Of a stretch of DNA of 13,138 nucleotides, positions 8,231 through 13,138 are shown in pieces. The stretch is from an uncultured Thalassolituus sp. (lineage in GTDB: Bacteria; Pseudomonadota; Gammaproteobacteria; Pseudomonadales; Oceanobacteraceae). Numbering within the stretch: position 1 is the stretch's first letter; each line of letters begins with the position of its first letter. The notes under the pieces are model-generated. The model saw only the letters and a list, made by a program, of their open reading frames with translations, was not told the origin of the DNA and did no database searches. The position numbers and the translations under genes are program-made. Where the stretch lies: positions 1 through 13,138 of the forward strand of contig CAJXIT010000060.1 of assembly GCA_913054055.1 (NCBI GenBank). Reading direction: 5' to 3'.

Positions 8231-8957
8231 CCCGCAATCCAACGAAATACAGCTGCTGACCTTAGCCGAGCCCTATGCATGTAGCTACCTACCCAACAAA
8301 CTGGCTAACTCTGTATTTTTAGCCAAAGGTTTTGAGCCGAGTCTAAATCAATATTCAGGGTTATCTCGCATCGGTTTTAGGCGTTCTGGTGATCATTATT
8401 ACAGGCCCAACTGCCCAGATTGTAATGCTTGCCAATCCTGCCGAATTCTTTGTGATGAAATAGATTTAAACAAAAAAAGCTTTAAGCGAATCACGAATAA
8501 AGCAAAAGAGCTGGTTATGGCCATAGAAAAGCCCATATTCTCAACCAGTCATTACGATGTATACGAAAAATATATTAACAGTCGCCATCATGATGGCGAC
8601 ATGTTCCCTGCCTCCATAGAGCAATACAAAAGCTTCCTTCTAACCCAAACAGATTTCAGCCGCCTGTTTACAATCAAAACCCCCGAGGGCCAACTGGTAT
8701 CATGCACTGCCATTGACCTTTTAGATGACGGCATCAGTGCCATTTATACATACTTTGACCCAGAGTTTGAACAGCTTAGCCCCGGGACATTGGCCGTGCT
8801 TATGTTGTGCAGATACGCCATCAGTAAAGAGATGCCTTATATTTACCTTGGTTACTGGGTTAAAGACAGTCGAAAGATGTCCTATAAAAAGCGCTTTTCA
8901 CCCCTTGAGGTACTGGAAAACGAACAGTGGCGACTCATGACAGAGCAAGATATCTAG
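8214..8957 (+). CDS. bpt: Aspartate/glutamate leucyltransferase Bpt (arginyltransferase-like)
   Basis: Adds Leu from Leu-tRNA to N-terminal Asp or Glu, feeding the ClpS/ClpAP N-degron pathway; homologous to eukaryotic ATE1 but leucine-specific in characterised bacteria. I start it at the ATG at 8214 (MTNIDDPQ, 247 aa), overlapping aat by 17 bases; a GTG at 8178 would add 12 residues that do not resemble the family's N-terminus. Visible signatures: CSYLPNKLANSVFL near the N-terminus, the Cys cluster CPDCNACQSCR at about 67-77 preceded by YYRPN, SAIYTYFDPE at about 175-184 and the strongly conserved YLGYWVKDSRKMSYKKRF at about 211-228. E. coli lacks Bpt, whereas Vibrio and Pseudomonas relatives carry both transferases. 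Older databases mislabel this family as arginyltransferase. Confidence 0.94.
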   Translation: MTNIDDPQSNEIQLLTLAEPYACSYLPNKLANSVFLAKGFEPSLNQYSGLSRIGFRRSGDHYYRPNCPDCNACQSCRILCDEIDLNKKSFKRITNKAKELVMAIEKPIFSTSHYDVYEKYINSRHHDGDMFPASIEQYKSFLLTQTDFSRLFTIKTPEGQLVSCTAIDLLDDGISAIYTYFDPEFEQLSPGTLAVLMLCRYAISKEMPYIYLGYWVKDSRKMSYKKRFSPLEVLENEQWRLMTEQDI

Positions 8958-8988
8958 GCTTTTTAATGGCCAAAACCGCAAATAAATA

Positions 8989-9002
8989 GCCTAAATATAG
9001 GC
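8989..9002. other. Short inverted repeat in the bpt-infA gap
   Basis: GCCTA and TAGGC form a perfect 5-base stem with an AATA loop, 32 bases after the bpt stop. No T-run follows on the plus strand, so it is not a convincing terminator. The rest of the 164-base gap (8958-9121) holds several TGCAT-type words and TTTAAT at 9099-9104, a possible infA -10 without a good -35. No clear promoter can be assigned. Confidence 0.25.
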
Positions 9003-9121
9003 AAAGCGAGCCTCACACCCTGTAAATGCATAAATTCAGCCTCAATACGCATGCAACACTAGCAAACTGATTGAATTTCATGCATCATGCGCACCGTTTT
9101 TAATGTTACCCAGGTGAATGA

Positions 9122-9340
9122 ATGTCTAGAGAAGACCACATTGAAATGGACGGCGAGGTTATTGATACCCTTCCAAACACAATGTTTCGCGTTAAATTAG
9201 AAAATGGCCACGTTGTTACGGCTCATATTTCAGGCAAAATGCGTAAAAACTACATCCGTATTTTGACCGGCGATAAAGTTAAGGTGGAATTAACGCCTTA
9301 CGATCTAAGCAAGGGCCGCATTACTTACCGCGGTCGCTAA
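9122..9340 (+). CDS. infA: Translation initiation factor IF-1
   Basis: Small OB-fold (S1-like) protein that occupies the ribosomal A site on the 30S subunit and helps IF2 and IF3 select initiator tRNA. It is 72 aa, exactly the usual length, and near-identical to other gammaproteobacterial IF-1s: MSREDHIEMDGEVIDTLPNT at the N-terminus, FRVKLENGH at 22-30, the core HISGKMRKNYIRILTGDKVKVE at 35-56 and the terminal RITYRGR. AGGTGA lies just before the start. An ATG at 9118 in the same leader would read only three codons, so 9122 is the true start. Its place between the N-degron transferases and clpA-clpS is conserved in Pseudomonas. A strong terminator follows the stop by two bases. Confidence 0.98.
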   Translation: MSREDHIEMDGEVIDTLPNTMFRVKLENGHVVTAHISGKMRKNYIRILTGDKVKVELTPYDLSKGRITYRGR

Positions 9341-9342
9341 TC

Positions 9343-9367
9343 AAAAAGCCCCTCAGGGGCTTTTTTT
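9343..9367 (+). terminator. Rho-independent terminator of infA
   Basis: AGCCCC and GGGGCT pair around a TCA loop, flanked by five A's before and a run of seven T's after, beginning two bases after the infA stop. The A-run on the left could also let it stop minus-strand transcription. Confidence 0.93.
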
Positions 9368-9416
9368 ATGCGTGCTATTTTTTATTGGGCACCGCACCCC
9401 CAACCTTTGGCAATAG

Positions 9417-9527
9417 ACTCCCGCCTTCGCGAGAGTGACAGCTGTTTCGCCCCAACCTCTCCCTCCCCTGATCTGACACTCTAATCTCAACGTTATCCTC
9501 GACACGAGGAATGAGCGATCGGGGATC
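9417..9527. repeat. Degenerate palindromic intergenic repeat remnant
   Basis: This non-coding stretch between the two terminators contains a hairpin at 9417-9436 (ACTCCCGC, loop CTTC, GCGAGAGT, one mismatch), a pyrimidine-rich tract at about 9450-9469 (CCCCAACCTCTCCCTCCCCT), a perfect hairpin at 9496-9510 (TCCTCG, ACA, CGAGGA) and GATCGGGGATC at 9517-9527. The first hairpin, with its minus-strand reading GCGAAGGCGGGAGTC, and the pyrimidine tract resemble the GCGAAGGCGGGAATC-type and CCCTCTCCC-type dispersed palindromes scattered between genes in many proteobacteria. I infer a decayed copy. A 65-codon open frame on the minus strand across it is a by-product of the repeat. Confidence 0.45.
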
Positions 9528-9566
9528 TTAAGCCAAAACAAACAACCCAACTAAAAACACAAGGCC

Positions 9567-9597
9567 AAAAAAAAGCTCCCGCAAATGCGAGAGCTTT
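9567..9597 (-). terminator. Rho-independent terminator of clpA (clpS-clpA unit)
   Basis: On the minus strand GCTCTCGC pairs with GCGGGAGC (one G-U pair) around ATTT, extended by A/T pairs, and is followed by eight T's (A's at 9567-9574 on the plus strand). It begins about 40 bases after the clpA stop and converges with the infA terminator. Confidence 0.88.
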
Positions 9598-9609
9598 ATA
9601 CAAGCCGCG

Positions 9610-9630
9610 TTACTGCCTCATCGGCAGTAA
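9610..9630 (-). other. Perfect hairpin just after the clpA stop
   Basis: TTACTGCC and GGCAGTAA form a perfect 8-base stem with a 5-base loop, seven bases beyond the clpA stop codon. No T-run follows on the minus strand, so it is not itself a terminator. It sits upstream of the real terminator and could stabilise the 3' end of the message. Confidence 0.6.
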
Positions 9631-9637
9631 AACCAGT

Positions 9638-11914
9638 CTAAACCTTAACCTTCTCCTTAACGGATTCATCCTCAATCACTTCAAGGGATAATTCATCACC
9701 ATCAATATCAACCCTTACTGTGCCACCTTTATCAGAAAGCTCACCAAACAGAATCATTTCAGCTAAAGGCTTTTTAACCTTCTCTTGAATTAATCGAGCC
9801 ATAGGTCGCGCACCCATTTGAGGGTCATACCCGTGCTCAGCCATCCAATCACGTGCATCATCAGATGCATAGATAACAACCTTCTTGTCATCCAGTTGAG
9901 CTTGCAGCTCGGCTAAGAATTTATCAACCACATGACCAATCACATCTTTACCTAACGCATCAAACTGAATAATGGCATCCAACCTATTACGGAACTCTGG
10001 TGTGAATGACTTGCGAATCACTTCCATGGCATCGGTAGTATGGTTTTGTTCATTAAATCCAATAGAGCGACGACTACTGGCCTCCGCGCCAGCATTAGTG
10101 GTCATAATCAATACAACATTTCTAAAGTCTGTTTTACGCCCATTATTATCCGTTAAGGTACCGTGATCCATTACCTGTAACAGTAAGTTAAATACATCTG
10201 GATGCGCCTTCTCAACTTCATCCAATAGCAATACACAGTGCGGGGTTTTATTTACCGCTTCAGTTAATAAACCACCTTGGTCGTAGCCCACATAACCAGG
10301 AGGCGCGCCAATCAAGCGCGAAACCGTATGAGCCTCCATATATTCCGACATATCAAAGCGAACCAGCTCCATACCCATAATATGAGCCAACTGACGACTC
10401 ACTTCAGTTTTACCAACACCCGTTGGGCCGGCAAACAAGAATGAACCAATTGGTTTTTCAGCTGCTTTTAAACCGGCACGAGACAACTTAATGGCATTTG
10501 AAAGAGAAGTAATGGCAAGATCTTGACCATACACCATCATCTTCATGTTCTTATCTAAATCTTTAAGCGATTTCTTATCATCAGAGTTAACCGTTCTTGG
10601 TGGGATGCGAGCAATTTTTGCTACAACTTTTTCAACATCAGAAACCTGAATCACTTTTTTACGCTTGCTTGGTGCCAATAATTGCTGGCCTGCCCCTACT
10701 TCGTCCACCACATCAATTGCTTTATCAGGCATATTGCGGTCACGTATATAACGATCAGCTAACTCAGATGCCGCACGCAGTGCTTTATCTGTGTATTTTA
10801 AACCGTGATGCTCTTCAAACTGCCCCTTCAATCCTTTAAGGATTTTATAGGTATCCTCTACATTTGGCTCAACGATATCGATTTTTTGAAAGCGACGGGC
10901 CAGTGCACTGTCTTTTTCAAAAATGCCTCGAAATTCTGAGAAAGTGGTCGACCCCATGCAGCGTAATTGACCACCACTTAACAAGGGCTTAAGCAAATTA
11001 GATGCATCCATCACGCCGCCAGATGCGGCACCCGCACCAATAATGGTATGGATTTCATCAATGAATAAAATGGAGTGAGGCTGTTTTTTTAGTTCAGCCA
11101 ATAACGCCTTAAAGCGTTTTTCAAAATCACCTCGATACTTAGTACCCGCCAGTAATGCCCCCATATCCAAGCTGTATACAACCGCATCCTTCATGACTTC
11201 AGGGATTTTTTGATCAACAATGCGCTTTGCCAACCCCTCAGCGATGGCCGTTTTACCAACCCCCGACTCACCTACAAACAAAGGATTGTTTTTACGACGA
11301 CGAGACAAAATCTGAATACAGCGCAATAGCTCTTCGTCACGACCAATTAGCGGATCGATCTTGCCTTCTTTGGCAAGCTTATTAAGGTTTTGAGCATAAT
11401 TTTCTAAAGCACTTGAAGCTGTGTCCTGGGTTGCTTCTTCATCAAGACTTTCAGCCTCTGGCTCTTCTTGATCGTGAGAAAGCTTTGAAATGCCGTGGCT
11501 GATAAAATTAACCACATCAATACGAGCAATATTTTGCTGTTTAAGGAAATAAACGGCCTGACTTTCTTGCTCGCTAAAGATGGCCACCAGCACATTGGCT
11601 CCCGTCACCTCCGACTTGCCTGAGCTTTGAACGTGGAACACCGCACGCTGTAGCACGCGCTGAAAGCCTAAAGTTGGCTGGGTCTCACGATCGGCTTCAT
11701 CTTCAGGCAACAAAGGTGTGGTTGAATCAACAAAGTCCTGAAGGTCCTTAGATAAGCGGTCTAATTCGGCACCACAAGCCAGTAGCACTTCTTTTGCCGC
11801 TTCATTCGTCGTAAGTGACAGCAATAGGTGTTCTACCGTCATAAATTCGTGGAGTTTTGAGCGGGCCTCTTTAAATGCCGTATTTAGGGTTGATTCCAAA
11901 TCGCGATTTAACAT
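9638..11914 (-). CDS. clpA: ClpAP unfoldase subunit ClpA
   Basis: Hexameric AAA+ unfoldase that feeds substrates, including ClpS-delivered N-degron proteins, into the ClpP peptidase. The 758 aa match E. coli ClpA in length and order: Clp N-domain at 1-145 (binds ClpS), an acidic linker at 148-165, D1 with Walker A GESGVGKT at 215-222 and Walker B ILFIDEIHT at 282-290, then D2 with Walker A GPTGVGKT at 496-503 and Walker B VLLLDEVEKA at 561-570. The ClpP-docking loop IGF is at 618-620 and FRNRLD (putative arginine finger) at 641-646. There is no ClpB-type middle coiled coil, which separates it from the ClpB/ClpC disaggregases. A strong Shine-Dalgarno (AGAGGGAAG) begins inside the clpS stop region, 11 bases separate the genes, and clpP is not in the window. 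Confidence 0.97.
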   Translation of the reverse strand: MLNRDLESTLNTAFKEARSKLHEFMTVEHLLLSLTTNEAAKEVLLACGAELDRLSKDLQDFVDSTTPLLPEDEADRETQPTLGFQRVLQRAVFHVQSSGKSEVTGANVLVAIFSEQESQAVYFLKQQNIARIDVVNFISHGISKLSHDQEEPEAESLDEEATQDTASSALENYAQNLNKLAKEGKIDPLIGRDEELLRCIQILSRRRKNNPLFVGESGVGKTAIAEGLAKRIVDQKIPEVMKDAVVYSLDMGALLAGTKYRGDFEKRFKALLAELKKQPHSILFIDEIHTIIGAGAASGGVMDASNLLKPLLSGGQLRCMGSTTFSEFRGIFEKDSALARRFQKIDIVEPNVEDTYKILKGLKGQFEEHHGLKYTDKALRAASELADRYIRDRNMPDKAIDVVDEVGAGQQLLAPSKRKKVIQVSDVEKVVAKIARIPPRTVNSDDKKSLKDLDKNMKMMVYGQDLAITSLSNAIKLSRAGLKAAEKPIGSFLFAGPTGVGKTEVSRQLAHIMGMELVRFDMSEYMEAHTVSRLIGAPPGYVGYDQGGLLTEAVNKTPHCVLLLDEVEKAHPDVFNLLLQVMDHGTLTDNNGRKTDFRNVVLIMTTNAGAEASSRRSIGFNEQNHTTDAMEVIRKSFTPEFRNRLDAIIQFDALGKDVIGHVVDKFLAELQAQLDDKKVVIYASDDARDWMAEHGYDPQMGARPMARLIQEKVKKPLAEMILFGELSDKGGTVRVDIDGDELSLEVIEDESVKEKVKV

Positions 11915-11925
11915 ATATCTTCCCT

Positions 11926-12273
11926 CTAGCTGACTTCTTGTACATCACACATAAGTGGATGCTGATTTTCCTTGGCATACGCAATGACTTGGGCCGCCTT
12001 GGTTTCTGCAATATCTTTAGTGAACACGCCACAAACGGCGCTTCCCTGAGTATGAACAGCAAGCATAATTTGAGCCGCTTTTTCCATATCCATCATGAAA
12101 TATCGAGTCAGGACCTCTATCACAAAGTCCATTGGCGTAAAGTCATCATTCAGCATGACAACTCGATATAACGAGGGACGCTTAAGCTCTGGTTTTACAG
12201 GTGCTACCGCTACACCATGATCATGCTCATCATGGCCTTCCCCTGTAGATAAGGTTAGATTATTTTCTAACAT
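11926..12273 (-). CDS. clpS: ClpA adaptor ClpS (N-recognin)
   Basis: Adaptor that binds N-terminal Leu, Phe, Tyr or Trp and hands the protein to ClpAP. The 115 aa sequence has a disordered N-terminal arm (1-33), needed in the family for delivery, then the ClpS core. The residues lining the N-degron pocket are visible: LNDDFTPMDF at 41-50 (Asn42, Asp43, Asp44, Thr46 and Met48 match E. coli Asn34 to Met40) and VHTQGSAVCGVFTKDIAETKA at 73-93 with His74 matching E. coli His66. It therefore looks like a full N-recognin. The arm carries an unusual His/Asp cluster, GHDEHDHG at 13-20. ACAAGGT lies about 7 bases before the ATG. It is transcribed with clpA and divergently from cspD. Confidence 0.96.
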   Translation of the reverse strand: MLENNLTLSTGEGHDEHDHGVAVAPVKPELKRPSLYRVVMLNDDFTPMDFVIEVLTRYFMMDMEKAAQIMLAVHTQGSAVCGVFTKDIAETKAAQVIAYAKENQHPLMCDVQEVS

Positions 12274-12326
12274 TCTGCGTACCTTGTTGTTTTTTACGTC
12301 TAGCTTTAAAAAAATACCACTTTCAC

Positions 12327-12337
12327 CCTTGACAAGG
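12327..12337. promoter_or_regulatory. CCTTGACAAGG palindrome with consensus -35 in the clpS-cspD gap
   Basis: A perfect 11-base palindrome lies in the 180-base divergent gap. It contains TTGACA (12329-12334) reading toward cspD and TTGTCA reading toward clpS. No good -10 lies 16-18 bases away on the plus strand (CAATGT at best), so it may be a promoter element or an operator-like site. Evidence is pattern only. Confidence 0.3.
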
Positions 12338-12352
12338 CAGAAAGATTAACAC

Positions 12353-12381
12353 AATGTAACTTTCAACTGAGGAATCATCAA
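12353..12381 (-). promoter_or_regulatory. Candidate clpS promoter
   Basis: On the minus strand TTGATG (12376-12381), a 17-base spacer and TACATT (12353-12358) each match four of six sigma-70 consensus bases. Transcription would start near 12346 and leave a leader of about 73 bases containing the palindrome at 12327-12337. Weak, unproven match. Confidence 0.28.
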
Positions 12382-12453
12382 CATAGCGCTTATATCTAGC
12401 CTATATGGTTCCAAAAATAATAAAAACAAGCCTGTCTATGGAGTACAAGTAAA

Positions 12454-12735
12454 ATGCAAACAGGGAAAGTGAAATGGTTCAATAACGCCAAGGGTTACGG
12501 CTTTATCGTAGCAACAAATGGTGAAGAAGATCTATTTGCGCATTACTCTTCAATTCAAACTGAAGGTTACAAAACCCTGAAGGCAGGTCAATCAGTAGAA
12601 TTTGATACAAAGCCAAGCGATACTGGCACGCACGCTATCAACATAACCCCGCTTGATATGCTAAGCACACCAAAATCTAATCAAGAAGAAAACGCAGAAA
12701 AAGTGTTGGGCACTTCAGAAACCGAAAACGCCTAA
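12454..12735 (+). CDS. cspD: Cold-shock-domain protein, CspD-like
   Basis: Single-stranded nucleic-acid-binding protein of the CSD family; E. coli CspD is stationary-phase induced and inhibits replication. The 93 aa protein has a cold-shock domain at 1-68: MQTGKVKWFNNAKGYGFI carries RNP1 (KGYGFI at 13-18) and RNP2 is DLFAHYS at 26-32. EGYKTLKAGQSVEFD at 37-51 and the neighbouring clpS favour CspD over CspA. A 25-residue polar, acidic tail (STPKSNQEENAEKV onward) extends beyond the 74 aa of E. coli CspD. GGAG lies about 10 bases before the ATG. The cspD-clpS divergent pair is conserved in gammaproteobacteria; in E. coli CspD is degraded by Lon, so a tie to ClpS-ClpA is only positional. Confidence 0.93.
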   Translation: MQTGKVKWFNNAKGYGFIVATNGEEDLFAHYSSIQTEGYKTLKAGQSVEFDTKPSDTGTHAINITPLDMLSTPKSNQEENAEKVLGTSETENA

Positions 12736-12759
12736 CCCTAGCCTGCTCTTCTAGACAAT

Positions 12760-12790
12760 AAAAAAACCAGCATTGATTGCTGGTTTTTTT
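12760..12790. terminator. Symmetric (bidirectional) terminator of cspD
   Basis: Seven A's, CCAGCA, a TTGAT loop, TGCTGG and seven T's form a perfect symmetric hairpin 24 bases after the cspD stop. The same structure read on the minus strand ends in T's too, so it can also stop transcription of the gene entering from the right. Confidence 0.92.
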
Positions 12791-12844
12791 ATTGACTGGC
12801 ACTTATGAATACAAAATAGAAACCGATCTAACAGGCCGGCCATT

Positions 12845-12868
12845 TAACACCATCTAACTATGGTGTTA
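12845..12868 (-). other. Perfect inverted repeat across a stop codon
   Basis: TAACACCAT and ATGGTGTTA form a perfect 9-base stem with a 6-base loop. The TAG stop of the minus-strand gene (12858-12860) lies in the loop and at the start of the stem, so the last codons form one arm. There is no T-run after it; the palindrome GGCCGGCC (12834-12841) lies just beyond. Confidence 0.6.
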
Positions 12869-13138
12869 GCTCATACTCTAATCGACGATTCTTCGCGGCC
12901 ACTCTATTCCATTCCTTACTTGTCACATCCTCAGCGGGCACAGGGTAATCTTCAAGCGTATACTGAACCCCCATTTCAACAGCGGCGATATTCATTGCGC
13001 CGTACTGCTCATCTAGCGTGCGCACAAAATCATCTAATTCTCGAAATTCCATAGATCGCCCAATCACATACTCGGGGCGTGGATGGCACTGCATGACAGA
13101 TTTTGTATCTGGTAAAAGTGAATAGGTGCCTGCTGTGT
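12858..13138 (-). CDS. C-terminal part of an unidentified protein (runs off the window)
   Basis: The minus-strand frame stays open to the right edge, giving 92 visible residues to a TAG stop. An internal ATG at 13094 would give 78 residues, but 14 further codons upstream are open, so the gene most likely starts outside the window. The visible part is soluble and charged, with no signal peptide or membrane segment: PRPEYVIGRSMEFRELDDFV, then DEQYGAMNIAAVEMGVQYTLEDYPV, ending AAKNRRLEYELTP. The terminal NRR-x-E pattern weakly recalls the end of OmpA-like peptidoglycan-binding domains, but the preceding glycine-rich OmpA motifs are not evident and I do not assign a function. It converges on cspD; icd, the usual Pseudomonas neighbour at this position, is not seen. 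Confidence 0.6.
   Translation of the reverse strand, partial: TAGTYSLLPDTKSVMQCHPRPEYVIGRSMEFRELDDFVRTLDEQYGAMNIAAVEMGVQYTLEDYPVPAEDVTSKEWNRVAAKNRRLEYELTP

Noticed and set aside
9353..9550. A 65-codon minus-strand open frame between infA and clpA
   Set aside because: It covers a terminator and a palindromic repeat, has no ribosome site, and its predicted peptide looks like the translation of a dispersed repeat.
11875..12171. A 98-codon plus-strand open frame opposite clpS and the clpA start
   Set aside because: Antisense to two well-conserved genes, with no supporting start signals or family resemblance.

Overview
The window is ordinary core chromosome of a gammaproteobacterium with moderate GC content (mid-40s percent by eye). 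Gene content and order (cysG-serS-crcB-rarA-lolA-ftsK, then divergently aat-bpt-infA, facing clpA-clpS, then cspD) match a block I know from Pseudomonas and related marine groups. The protein sequences and base composition suggest a marine, Oceanospirillales-like bacterium, but the genus is an inference. I see no phage, transposon, CRISPR array, rRNA or tRNA.

Layout. (1) 29-7457, minus strand: a tight six-gene run transcribed ftsK > lolA > rarA > crcB > serS > cysG. The longest gap is 18 bases, and three of the five junctions are one-base TAATG stop/start overlaps. It joins chromosome segregation, lipoprotein transport, replication-fork maintenance, fluoride export, serine-tRNA charging and siroheme synthesis, so it looks like a housekeeping transcription unit rather than one pathway. 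(2) 7535-9340, plus strand: aat and bpt (17-base overlap), then infA after a 164-base gap, closed by a strong terminator. (3) 9341-9637: a 297-base non-coding stretch between convergent infA and clpA, with a terminator at each end and a degenerate palindromic repeat between them. (4) 9638-12273, minus strand: clpS > clpA. (5) 12454-12735, plus strand: cspD, divergent from clpS, ending in a symmetric terminator. (6) 12858 to the window edge, minus strand: the C-terminal part of an unidentified protein.

How the genes fit together. The most coherent theme is the bacterial N-degron (N-end rule) pathway. Aat adds Leu/Phe to N-terminal Lys/Arg, Bpt adds Leu to N-terminal Asp/Glu, ClpS recognises the resulting destabilising N-termini, and ClpA unfolds the substrate for ClpP, which is not encoded here. 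All four dedicated factors lie within about 4.8 kb, with infA between the two halves.

I found no convincing new system. The items most worth a second look are the clustered N-degron genes, the degenerate repeat between infA and clpA, the two perfect hairpins beside or over stop codons, the partial gene at the right edge, and the absence of trxB between ftsK and aat.
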